64,000 bases of DNA from an uncultured Eubacteriales bacterium. Its GTDB lineage: Bacteria; Bacillota; Clostridia; Christensenellales; Aristaeellaceae. The stretch lies in contig CADBNW010000217.1 of NCBI GenBank assembly GCA_902796025.1, positions 21,432 to 85,431 on the forward strand, written 5' to 3'. Position numbers and translations under genes: made by a program. The notes under the pieces are model-generated. The model saw only the letters and a program-made list of their open reading frames with translations. It was not told the DNA's origin and did no database searches. Positions 53,932 through 60,870 of the stretch are shown one piece after another. Numbering within the stretch: the first letter of the stretch is position 1; the number at the start of each line of letters is the position of its first letter.

Positions 53932-53961
53932 ATTATAGCACGAAAGCACTGTATGAAACAA
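53932..53961 (-). promoter_or_regulatory. Promoter of the maf-mre-rodA cluster
   Basis: On the minus strand, TTGTTT (53956-53961) and a perfect TATAAT (53932-53937) are 18 bases apart, about 32 bases before the maf start. It is divergent from the rplU promoter. Confidence 0.7.
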
Positions 53962-54012
53962 GCAAAAACTGGCAAAATAATCTGAAGCAAATTTATTTAA
54001 AAAGAATATAAC

Positions 54013-54041
54013 GTGACAAAGGCGCTGGCTTGAGATATAAT
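54013..54041 (+). promoter_or_regulatory. Promoter of rplU-prp-rpmA
   Basis: GTGACA (54013-54018, one mismatch to TTGACA) and TATAAT (54036-54041) are exactly 17 bases apart. Strong consensus fits a ribosomal protein operon. Confidence 0.8.
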
Positions 54042-54047
54042 AACTTG

Positions 54048-54112
54048 TAAGCCGCTCCGGGGAGGCTTTAAATGCATGGATATGCTGCCTGAGTCCGGGC
54101 GAGTATGTGTAT
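54048..54112 (+). promoter_or_regulatory. Candidate L21 leader RNA
   Basis: The roughly 75-base transcribed leader before rplU contains GCCGCTCC...GGAGGCTTT and GAGTCCGGGC segments that can fold. Bacillota commonly carry an L21 leader at this place, used for autoregulation by the ribosomal protein. I infer it from position and foldability only. Confidence 0.4.
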
Positions 54113-54126
54113 AGGAGGTGCAACGC

Positions 54127-54435
54127 GTGTACGCAGTCATTAAGACGGGTGGCAAGCAGTACCGCGTCCAGCAGGGCGACGTTATCTTTGTAGAGAAGCT
54201 GAACGCTCAGGCGGACGATACGGTGAATTTTGACGCTCTGCTCATCGGCGACGAGAATGGCTCCAAGATCGGCACGCCCACTGTTGAGGGCGCAAAGGTC
54301 GAGGGCAAGGTTGTGGCGCAGGTCAAGGGCGAGAAGATCACCGTTTACAAGTACAAGGCCAAGAAGAACGAGCGCAAAAAGCAAGGTCATCGTCAGCCCT
54401 ACACCAAGGTAGAGATCACGGCGATCAACGGCTGA
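54127..54435 (+). CDS. rplU: Ribosomal protein L21
   Basis: A 50S subunit protein of 102 residues. The N-terminus [19 protein letters not shown] and the C-terminal [22 protein letters not shown] are diagnostic. I start it at the GTG at 54127, which gives the standard MYAVIKTGG start and sits eight bases after AGGAGG; the GTG at 54118 overlaps that site. It is followed by prp and rpmA as in other Bacillota. Confidence 0.97.
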   Translation: MYAVIKTGGKQYRVQQGDVIFVEKLNAQADDTVNFDALLIGDENGSKIGTPTVEGAKVEGKVVAQVKGEKITVYKYKAKKNERKKQGHRQPYTKVEITAING

Positions 54436-54440
54436 AACGC

Positions 54441-54782
54441 ATGACGAGGGTGACCTTTTACAGGCGTCCGGACGGCTTGTGCGTAGGCTACAGGGCCCAG
54501 GGGCACGCAAACTTCGGCGAATACGGCAGCGACATCGTGTGCGCTGCAGTGTCCGCCCTGACGCAGGCGACGTACCTTGGCATAAGCGAGGTCATCGGCG
54601 CAAAAGCGCAGATGAAGTCTGAAAGCGGATTGTTCAGCGTCATGCTGGACGAAGATCAGCCGGCGCAGCTTCTTGAAAAGGCACAGCTTTTGCTGGACAC
54701 ACTGGAAAAGGCACTTTACAGCATATCCGGCGATCCCGCCTACGGCGGAAGCGTCCGGGTAGATATCAGGGAACGGAGGTAG
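54441..54782 (+). CDS. prp: Ribosomal-processing cysteine protease Prp
   Basis: Cleaves the N-terminal leader from L27, encoded next. It is a 113-residue protein with the catalytic pair His22 in [10 protein letters not shown] and Cys34 in [10 protein letters not shown], as in S. aureus Prp. It lies five bases after rplU and four before rpmA. The L27 leader it should cut is visible in the next gene, which supports the assignment. Confidence 0.95.
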   Translation: MTRVTFYRRPDGLCVGYRAQGHANFGEYGSDIVCAAVSALTQATYLGISEVIGAKAQMKSESGLFSVMLDEDQPAQLLEKAQLLLDTLEKALYSISGDPAYGGSVRVDIRERR

Positions 54783-54786
54783 AAAC

Positions 54787-55083
54787 ATGTTCAAGATGGA
54801 TCTTCAGCTGTTCGCGCATAAGAAAGGAATGGGTTCCTCCCGCAACGGCCGTGACAGTCATGCACAAAGGCTGGGCACCAAGCGCGCGGATGGGCAGTTC
54901 GTTCTTGCGGGCAATATCCTTGTTCGCCAGCGCGGCACAAAAATTCATCCCGGCCTGAACGTAGGCATCGGTGATGACGATACGCTTTATGCGAAAATGG
55001 ACGGCGTTGTAAGGTTCGAGCGTCTGGGCAGGGACAAAAAGCAGGTTTGCATTTATCCCGTGACCGAAGCCGCCGCTGAATAA
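54787..55083 (+). CDS. rpmA: Ribosomal protein L27 with Prp-cleaved leader
   Basis: A 98-residue 50S protein whose N-terminus contacts the peptidyl transferase centre after processing. The leader MFKMDLQLF precedes [21 protein letters not shown]; cleavage after the Phe by Prp would expose the normal L27 start. The rest ([36 protein letters not shown]) is standard. A terminator follows. Confidence 0.97.
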   Translation: MFKMDLQLFAHKKGMGSSRNGRDSHAQRLGTKRADGQFVLAGNILVRQRGTKIHPGLNVGIGDDDTLYAKMDGVVRFERLGRDKKQVCIYPVTEAAAE

Positions 55084-55098
55084 ATCAAAGTCGTTTAT

Positions 55099-55133
55099 AC
55101 CCGTGCGGATCACCCGCGCGGGTTTATTTATTG
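55099..55133 (+). terminator. Rho-independent terminator after rpmA
   Basis: ACCCGTGCGG (55099-55108) pairs with CCGCGCGGGT (55114-55123), with one G-T wobble, followed by TTATTTATTG. It ends the L21/L27 unit. Confidence 0.85.
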
Positions 55134-55138
55134 TATAG

Positions 55139-55927
55139 ATGTCGATAAGAAATTGTGACGCGCAGCTTACCCTGATGGACAGCGCGCAGGTATTCCACTG
55201 GCATAAAGCCGGGGAGGAATATGTGGCGGTAGTCGATGGCTGCATCATGACCGACCAAAGCATGAGCGATTCCGCAAGTGTGTATTTTGACGACGGGTGG
55301 GACTACGGGGCGCTGATCAGGGAGGTGTCCGGCTTTGAGGTCGCGGAAAGGGCGATATCTCTTTTGCCGGGCCTAAGGGTTTTGAACCAGCCGGCATGGG
55401 AGGCGCTGCTTGCGTTTATCCTGTCTGCCAACAATAACGTTAGCCGCATCCGAAATCTGGTAAATGCGCTGTGCAGGGAGTATTCGGACGCCTAAAGCTA
55501 TAAGGGCGAGCGCTACTGGGGTTTTCCGCAGCCAAAGACCCTGGCTTTGCTTGATCCGATGGAGCTTAAAAAGCGCGTGACCTGCGGCTACAGGGCAGAG
55601 AACCTCGTGGAAACGGCAAGGATGGTCTGTGAGGGCTTTTCGCTTGACGCGCTTAGGGATATGCCTCTTGAAAAAGCAAGAAACGAGCTTACTAAGCTAA
55701 AGGGCGTTGGCCCGAAGGTGGCAGACTGCGTGCTGCTATTTGGCCTTGGACACACAGACGCCTTTCCGGTGGACGTATGGGTGAGCCGCCTGATGGAGAA
55801 GTGGTTTTGCGTAAACGGCTCCCGCGCGTTTATGGCTAAGGAGGCAAGACGGCTGCTTGGGCCGCACTGCGGGCTGGTGCAGCAGTATCTGTTCCACTGC
55901 GCGCGGACGGGCAAAATGGATGTGTAG
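55139..55927 (+). pseudogene. OGG1-type 8-oxoguanine DNA glycosylase interrupted by an in-frame stop
   Basis: The 5' part (codons 1-118) and the 3' part (from codon 120) lie in the same frame and are separated only by a TAA at 55493-55495. Together they give a 262-codon glycosylase. The first part has AWEALLAFILSANNNVSRIRNLV; the second has TCGYRAENL, then the helix-hairpin-helix LKGVGPKVADC with the catalytic lysine (codon 193) and FPVDVW with the catalytic aspartate (codon 212), as in OGG1. So one nonsense codon breaks an otherwise intact gene. It is probably a recent pseudogene, or a base-call error; readthrough is less likely. No ribosome binding site is obvious at the start, which sits just after the rpmA terminator. 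Confidence 0.85.
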
Positions 55928-55928
55928 G

Positions 55929-56840
55929 ATGACCAGGGACGAATTGCTTGAAAGAAGCAGGGAGCTTGGCTTTGCGAAGGTCTGTCTAACCGAGCCAAGG
56001 GCGCTTGACATCCCGAAAGAGGGTTTGATCGGCGACCCTGCAAGCGTCCTGCCTGACGTTAGGACCCTGATCTTTCTGCTGATGCCCTACAGGATCGGCC
56101 TTACGAAAGAAACGGGGGAAGGCGTGATCTCCTCCTATTATCCGGCGTCCCACAGCGCATACCTTGCGGCAAAGCGCCTAGCGGGAGAAATAAAAGAAGC
56201 GGGCTTTGATGCGGTATCAAATGTACAGCTGCCGCTAAAGCCCTGGCTGCTGGGGCTTGGCCTTGGCAAAATGGGCAGAAATTCTCTGGTGATCGTTAAG
56301 GGGCTTGGAAGCGCCTTTCACGTGCAGTGCATCCTGACAAACGCCCCCTGGGAGCCGACGCATTATTGGAGCGGCAGGCAAAAGGGATTGTACGAGGGCT
56401 GCGAGCACTGCATGCGCTGCGTAAGCGCGTGCCCTGCGGGGGCGATCCGCGAAAGCTGCATGATCGACCAGGAGGTTTGCATTCGGGCGGTGAGCGAAAA
56501 GGATCCCGTGCCCGAGGGCTTTGAAAAAAAACTGGGCGCGCGGCTGCTGGGCTGCGACGTGTGCCAAAGCGCCTGCCCGGCCAATGCCGCATTGCTTAAC
56601 GGAAGCGCGCTAAGTGTATCGCTTAAGGAGCTGCTTTGCGGACAGCTGGGGACGCTGCCCGATGTCATCGGAACAAATTACGCCAGAAAGCGCCGCCTGC
56701 GCAAAAAGGCCGCGCTGCTGGCTGCAAATCTTCACAGGACAGACCTTACACAGGAGCTTGAAAACATGGCGCAAAGCCCCGACCCAGGTGAAGCGGGCGC
56801 TGCGTTGCGGGCGCTTAAGCGCTTAAAGGAGGAAACATGA
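55929..56840 (+). CDS. QueG-like (epoxyqueuosine reductase-like) 4Fe-4S protein
   Basis: A 303-residue iron-sulfur protein. The N-terminal half has a QueG/DUF1730-like domain with LGLGLGKMGRNSLVIVKGLGS, matching GLGWIGKN-type motifs. The C-terminal half has two 4Fe-4S motifs: CEHCMRCVSACPAGAI and LGCDVCQSACP, with an extra CIRAV cysteine. QueG reduces epoxyqueuosine in tRNA with cobalamin, but it is usually longer (about 350-390 residues), and no other queuosine gene is nearby, so I leave the symbol empty. The start at 55929 follows the glycosylase stop by one base. The end overlaps the next gene (ATGA). Confidence 0.8.
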   Translation: MTRDELLERSRELGFAKVCLTEPRALDIPKEGLIGDPASVLPDVRTLIFLLMPYRIGLTKETGEGVISSYYPASHSAYLAAKRLAGEIKEAGFDAVSNVQLPLKPWLLGLGLGKMGRNSLVIVKGLGSAFHVQCILTNAPWEPTHYWSGRQKGLYEGCEHCMRCVSACPAGAIRESCMIDQEVCIRAVSEKDPVPEGFEKKLGARLLGCDVCQSACPANAALLNGSALSVSLKELLCGQLGTLPDVIGTNYARKRRLRKKAALLAANLHRTDLTQELENMAQSPDPGEAGAALRALKRLKEET

Positions 56841-57649
56841 GGATAGGAGTTCGAGGTCACGATTACGGCTGCGCAAGCGCAAGCGAGATGGCGCGCAGGA
56901 TCTCTGAGGCCGGGTTTGAGTGCTTTCAGCTGGCGCTACACAAAGCCATAGAGGGCTTTAAGCCGGAGTACGGCCATTTGAGCCCGGGCTTTTGCTGGGA
57001 CGTGCGGAGGGCGTTTGAAAGCAGAAAGCTCGAGGTCGCGGTGCTTGGCTGCTACATAGAGCCAGCCGACGACAGCGAGGAAAAGCGCCTTGGCGACGTA
57101 AAGCGCTTTAAGGAGCAGATCGCGTACTGCACACAGCTTGGCAGCCACATCGTGGCCACCGAGACCAGCCGCTGCGACGAAAGCCAGCGGGCGCGAAAGT
57201 ATGAGCTGCTTAAGGACAGCGTAAAGCGCATGGTATCCCAGGCGGAGCGCTTCGGCGTGTTTGTGGGCATAGAGCCGGTGCTCAAGCACACCTTAAATAC
57301 CCCAAAGCTCGCCGCGCAGCTGCTGTGCGACGTGCCAAGCCCAAATCTTCAGATCGTGCTGGATCCCATAAATCTTTTGAACGAAGAGAACATCGCCCAC
57401 CAGCGCGCGATCATCGACGAGTGCTTTGACCTGTTTGGTGACCGCATCGTGGCGGTGCACGCAAAGGACGTGGTGATCGAAAACGGCAGCTTCAAGCGCT
57501 GCGTGATCGGGGACGGCATTTTTGATCACGAGTACTTCTATAAAAAGCTCAATCGCGTAAAGCCGGGCATCAGCGTGCTGCGGGAAGAAGCGCATCCGGA
57601 AAGCGCGGCCAGGGACATCGCGGCGCTGAAAAGATTTGCGCAGCTCTAA
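56837..57649 (+). CDS. Sugar phosphate isomerase/epimerase-like TIM barrel
   Basis: A 270-residue member of the AP endonuclease 2-like superfamily. Metal-ligand segments are visible: AVLGCYIEPAD, VATETSRCDESQ, VGIEPVLKHTLNTP, IVLDPINLLNEEN, VAVHAKDVVIENG and VLREEAHPESAARD. The pattern fits sugar or inositol isomerases/epimerases rather than DNA repair enzymes. The substrate is unknown. AAGGAGG lies four bases or so before the ATG, and the start overlaps the QueG-like stop. Confidence 0.82.
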   Translation: MRIGVRGHDYGCASASEMARRISEAGFECFQLALHKAIEGFKPEYGHLSPGFCWDVRRAFESRKLEVAVLGCYIEPADDSEEKRLGDVKRFKEQIAYCTQLGSHIVATETSRCDESQRARKYELLKDSVKRMVSQAERFGVFVGIEPVLKHTLNTPKLAAQLLCDVPSPNLQIVLDPINLLNEENIAHQRAIIDECFDLFGDRIVAVHAKDVVIENGSFKRCVIGDGIFDHEYFYKKLNRVKPGISVLREEAHPESAARDIAALKRFAQL

Positions 57650-57667
57650 AAAGAGCAAAAATGAAGT

Positions 57668-57694
57668 AAAGGGGGCGGCACAGTCCCCTTTCAA
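57668..57694. terminator. Bidirectional terminator between convergent genes
   Basis: AAAGGGG (57668-57674) pairs with CCCCTTT (57685-57691) around a ten-base loop. T-rich tracts follow on both strands. It separates the isomerase and the URO-D-like gene. Confidence 0.65.
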
Positions 57695-57742
57695 TTTGCC
57701 GATGAAGTGTCGACTGAATGGCGGCTTTCTTACTTTACCGCT

Positions 57743-58969
57743 TCAGCCAAAATACTCATCCAGCACCTCGCCGACGGTTTCCTGCCACTGGATGAGGTTC
57801 GCGGGACGGTTGGAGACGGTCGAAATATCCTTTAAAACCAGCTCGAAGGGGCAGTCACAGCGCAGGCACGCTTCAACGGTTTGAACGATTTCCTTTCGGA
57901 TGAGCTCGGGCTCAGTTTTGACGGCGACGTTTGCAGGATTGGGTTTTGAAGCAAGCACGTAGTCCGGGCCGAGCTCTTCCGCCATGCGGTTTACATCGGC
58001 CCAGGGCGCGCAGCCGACCTTGCGAAGGTTCGGTATTTTTTTGAGCACCTGCACTTTGTCGTCCAGCGGCTCGCAGCAGCCGTAATAGGTGTAGGCAAAG
58101 CGGCTGGCAAGGGCGATGATGGGATCCACAGCGAAGCGCTCGAACATTTTTGGAGAGACGTTTGCAAGCGGCTGCGCGTTGTCCCGAAACCAGGTGCCCT
58201 TTAGGCCCCTGCCAAGCCCGGAGACCAGCGCGGGGGTGCAGTGCATGCCGGGGGCGTCCGGGTCCGGCTCCAGATGGGCTTCAATAAAATCGAGATAGGC
58301 GTTTGCGTAATCGATGTACTTTTGAAAGAGCGCGACCAGGTATTCCGGGCGGTCGTAAGCGTCGAGCAGGATGGCTTCCATGCCGCGCAAAAAGGCAATC
58401 GTGTCCCATTTGTTCAAGCAGAAAGGACCAAAGCCGTACACGTGCAGCGGGATAGAGCTTCCAAGAAGCTCATTTAGAAAATCGAGCCTTTGCGCGTCGG
58501 CCTCGGGGTCCAGGGACATTTGGGGCAGACGAAAGCGGGCAAGACAGGCTTCGCCCTCAAGATGATCGACGAGGCTGCGGGATACGATGTTGTTGAATTC
58601 GTCCGTGCGCTGGATCTCATAGTTTGGAAGCTCTACGCCGATCCCTGTGGCGAGCACGGTCTTTTGTACCCGGAAGAACGGCTCGTACAAGCTGTCCGCC
58701 CGGGGGAAATGGCGAAAATAGTACAGGGCCTTGCGAAAGTGATATTCCACCTCCCGCACGCGCTCGTCCTGGCTTACGCATTTAAGCTCGCCGTCTATGT
58801 CCATTTGATACCAGGGGATCTCATCCAGCAGCACCGGCGGACGCTGCTGGATGAGATCGTTGGTCTTTTTCATGCGCTCAAACGCGGAGGCCTGCTTAGG
58901 GGACGACACATACTCCATGTACTGCTTTGCAAGCTCCTGAACGACGCGCTTATCGGATGCCTGGATCAT
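57743..58969 (-). CDS. URO-D superfamily protein, second copy in the window
   Basis: A 408-residue protein related to uroporphyrinogen decarboxylase-like proteins. Conserved pieces include HVYGFGPFCLNKWDTIAFLRGMEAILLDAYDRPEYL, TYYGCCEPLDDKVQVLKKIPNLRKVGCAPWADVNRMAEELG and VLASKPNPANVA. It is clearly not HemE: length and active-site motifs differ. Similar proteins occur in gut Clostridia without known function. The start at 58969 has GGGAGG seven bases upstream; the frame open to 59188 runs through the promoter. It is transcribed alone from its own promoter. Confidence 0.78.
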   Translation of the reverse strand: MIQASDKRVVQELAKQYMEYVSSPKQASAFERMKKTNDLIQQRPPVLLDEIPWYQMDIDGELKCVSQDERVREVEYHFRKALYYFRHFPRADSLYEPFFRVQKTVLATGIGVELPNYEIQRTDEFNNIVSRSLVDHLEGEACLARFRLPQMSLDPEADAQRLDFLNELLGSSIPLHVYGFGPFCLNKWDTIAFLRGMEAILLDAYDRPEYLVALFQKYIDYANAYLDFIEAHLEPDPDAPGMHCTPALVSGLGRGLKGTWFRDNAQPLANVSPKMFERFAVDPIIALASRFAYTYYGCCEPLDDKVQVLKKIPNLRKVGCAPWADVNRMAEELGPDYVLASKPNPANVAVKTEPELIRKEIVQTVEACLRCDCPFELVLKDISTVSNRPANLIQWQETVGEVLDEYFG

Positions 58970-59023
58970 AAGCTTTCCTCCCTGCAAGACGCATTTGAGC
59001 AATTGTAAAGATGCGCTCTGCAT

Positions 59024-59052
59024 ATTATAGCAGGGCGCGCCGCGCTTTTCAA
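59024..59052 (-). promoter_or_regulatory. Promoter for the second URO-D-like gene
   Basis: On the minus strand TTGAAA (59047-59052) and TATAAT (59024-59029) are 17 bases apart, about 55 bases before the start codon. Confidence 0.8.
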
Positions 59053-59094
59053 TATTTCGTGCCTGAAAGGATGGAGCTTTGAGGGATAGCGCCG

Positions 59095-59922
59095 CTAAGC
59101 TGGATAAGCTTTCATTTTTTGATAGAGCTTTATGGCGAGAGTGACGACGAATGCTGTACACAGGGCGGCCCAGAGCTCCACGGACCAAAGCGGCACGCAG
59201 CCTCTTTGATACAGCGCCGGGAAGGTATCCATCAGCATGTGAAGGGCGACGGCGCAGGGCAGGCAGCCTTTCTTTTTGCTTACTGCGCCGTAGTACACGA
59301 TGATCGTAAGCCCGATGTGCAGAAGCATCGCAAACACTCGTTCGATGACATTCATTGCCATCAGTGAATAGTCAAACGCGGCGGCAGCCTGAACAGAGGG
59401 AAGCGCGGCGGCAGCGTTTTCTTCTGTGATCTTGAGCGCGCTCAGCGCATCAGCTGTACTTCCCCTGGAAAACAGTATCGTAATGACGAGATAGCTAATC
59501 AACCCCGGCAGAAGGACAGCTATGATCTCGATGCCGCCGTGCCCGATGCCGTAGAGCACCGCGTTTTCGCGGGTACGGTTTTGCTTCATGATGTATTTTA
59601 AAACGATGTGCCGCCCGCACTCTTCAAAAACGCCCGCCATGATAGTCCCATAAAGCACAAAGGGCAGGGTGCTGCCGCTAATGAAGCGGGAGACGGGATT
59701 ATCCGACAGGATGCAGAAGTAGTGCACGCCAAGCTCCAGCACGCGGGCGGAAACGATAAATCCAAGCGCGCCTGCAAGCAGGTAGCCAAGATTTGTCTGG
59801 CGCTTATGCTTTTTTCGCCAATAGAGGAGAAAGGCGGCGGTCAGCGCAAGCATCAAAACGATCGTGAGGAACAAAGAGGGGATGCTGCTTTTGCCGATTT
59901 TGATGGACTCAAACTCCGTCAT
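59095..59922 (-). CDS. YhfC family intramembrane metalloprotease-like protein
   Basis: A 275-residue membrane protein with seven or so helices. Conserved polar motifs within membrane segments are FEECGRHIVLKYI, YGIGHGGIE and AVALHMLMDTFPA, an EExxR/GHGGxE/HxxxD set like that of YhfC and related CPBP/PrsW-type proteases. Proteolytic activity is inferred, not shown. It overlaps the MerR-type regulator gene by four bases, so the pair is one unit. Confidence 0.82.
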   Translation of the reverse strand: MTEFESIKIGKSSIPSLFLTIVLMLALTAAFLLYWRKKHKRQTNLGYLLAGALGFIVSARVLELGVHYFCILSDNPVSRFISGSTLPFVLYGTIMAGVFEECGRHIVLKYIMKQNRTRENAVLYGIGHGGIEIIAVLLPGLISYLVITILFSRGSTADALSALKITEENAAAALPSVQAAAAFDYSLMAMNVIERVFAMLLHIGLTIIVYYGAVSKKKGCLPCAVALHMLMDTFPALYQRGCVPLWSVELWAALCTAFVVTLAIKLYQKMKAYPA

Positions 59923-60644
59923 TTTGCTTCACCTCCCCAGATCTCCACACAAAAGCCCTTGTGTCCGCACGCGCTGCATCTGAGCTTTCGCGCTGTGGGT
60001 GTATGGTTTGCCCAAAAGGCTTCCTTCAATGTGGGACGGAAAACCTTATGACATTCCGGGCAAATGTATTTTACGTGATGGAAGTAGTAACGGCTGACCA
60101 CTGTGCCCCAAACAGCGGCAGCTGCTGCCCAGAGGACGAAGGGTCCCCAAACGCCCTTCGTGATCCAGTAAATGACGGAAAACCATTGCAGCGCCGAAAG
60201 CGGGATCCCGCTTAGGATCATCGTCCAGCGCATTCTTTTGAGCTTCTTCCTGCCCTCCATAAACACGGCAATGTCACCGATGGATTCAAAGGAGAATCCG
60301 GCTTTGCTTTTCAATCCGCTTTTCAGGCCGCGCAGCTTTTCGAGCGTTTCCTCTTTGGCTGCGATCTCGTCCAAAAGGGCTTTTTCCTGCTGCTCGATCA
60401 AAAGCAAAATCAGTTTTTCAGGATGCTCTTCCTTCAGGATCTGGGAAATGGCGTCGATCGGAAGATCCAGCTCCCGCAAAAAGCAGATGATCTTCAGGCG
60501 TTTTAAGTCCTCTTCCGAGTACAGCCGCCTTCCGCCTTCGGAAAGCGCGCTGGGGATCAGAATGCCCCTGCTATCGTAATACTGGACCGTTCGGACTGTG
60601 ACGCCGCAAAGCTTTGCAAGCTCTCCTGTTGTGTATTGTGACAT
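59919..60644 (-). CDS. MerR family regulator with membrane segment and C-terminal zinc ribbon
   Basis: A 241-residue protein. Residues 1-70 are a MerR winged helix (YTTGELAKLCGVTVRTVQYYDSRGIL, then YSEEDLKRLKIICFLREL). A coiled coil (about 75-120: LILLLIEQQEKALLDEIAAKEETLEKLRGLKSGL) follows. Two hydrophobic segments (about 145-190: MILSGIPLSALQWFSVIYWI, FVLWAAAAAVWGTVVS) would anchor it in the membrane. The end has two CxxC pairs, CPEC and CSAC, forming a zinc ribbon. GGAGG precedes the ATG at 60644. It is coupled to the YhfC-like gene, which it probably regulates. Confidence 0.85.
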   Translation of the reverse strand: MSQYTTGELAKLCGVTVRTVQYYDSRGILIPSALSEGGRRLYSEEDLKRLKIICFLRELDLPIDAISQILKEEHPEKLILLLIEQQEKALLDEIAAKEETLEKLRGLKSGLKSKAGFSFESIGDIAVFMEGRKKLKRMRWTMILSGIPLSALQWFSVIYWITKGVWGPFVLWAAAAAVWGTVVSRYYFHHVKYICPECHKVFRPTLKEAFWANHTPTARKLRCSACGHKGFCVEIWGGEAK

Positions 60645-60775
60645 AGCCTTGCCTCCTTTCACCGTGCATCCTATCACGTGACGCTGCGTTATGAGCAATA
60701 CCTTACGCGGAGGATTTTTCCTGCTTTGCAAAATATTTACAAAACGGCCCTGGCACTTAGGAAATTTAATGGAAT

Positions 60776-60803
60776 GAGCCTGCTGGGGATTCCTGGCAGG
60801 CTC
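60776..60803. repeat. Hairpin between lysS and the MerR unit
   Basis: GAGCCTGC (60776-60783) pairs with GCAGGCTC (60796-60803) over a 12-base loop. It lies downstream of lysS on the minus strand but lacks a T run in either direction, so a terminator role is uncertain. Confidence 0.5.
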
Positions 60804-60870
60804 AAAGGATGAAGGTATTTTACGTCAGCGTAGAAAGCGCAGGCGGACGAAAGGCCAAAAGCCTTGCCGC

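Noticed and set aside
55857-55928. Upstream GTG start for the QueG-like protein
   Set aside because: It would overlap the catalytic region end of the glycosylase gene in another frame; the family N-terminus begins at 55929.
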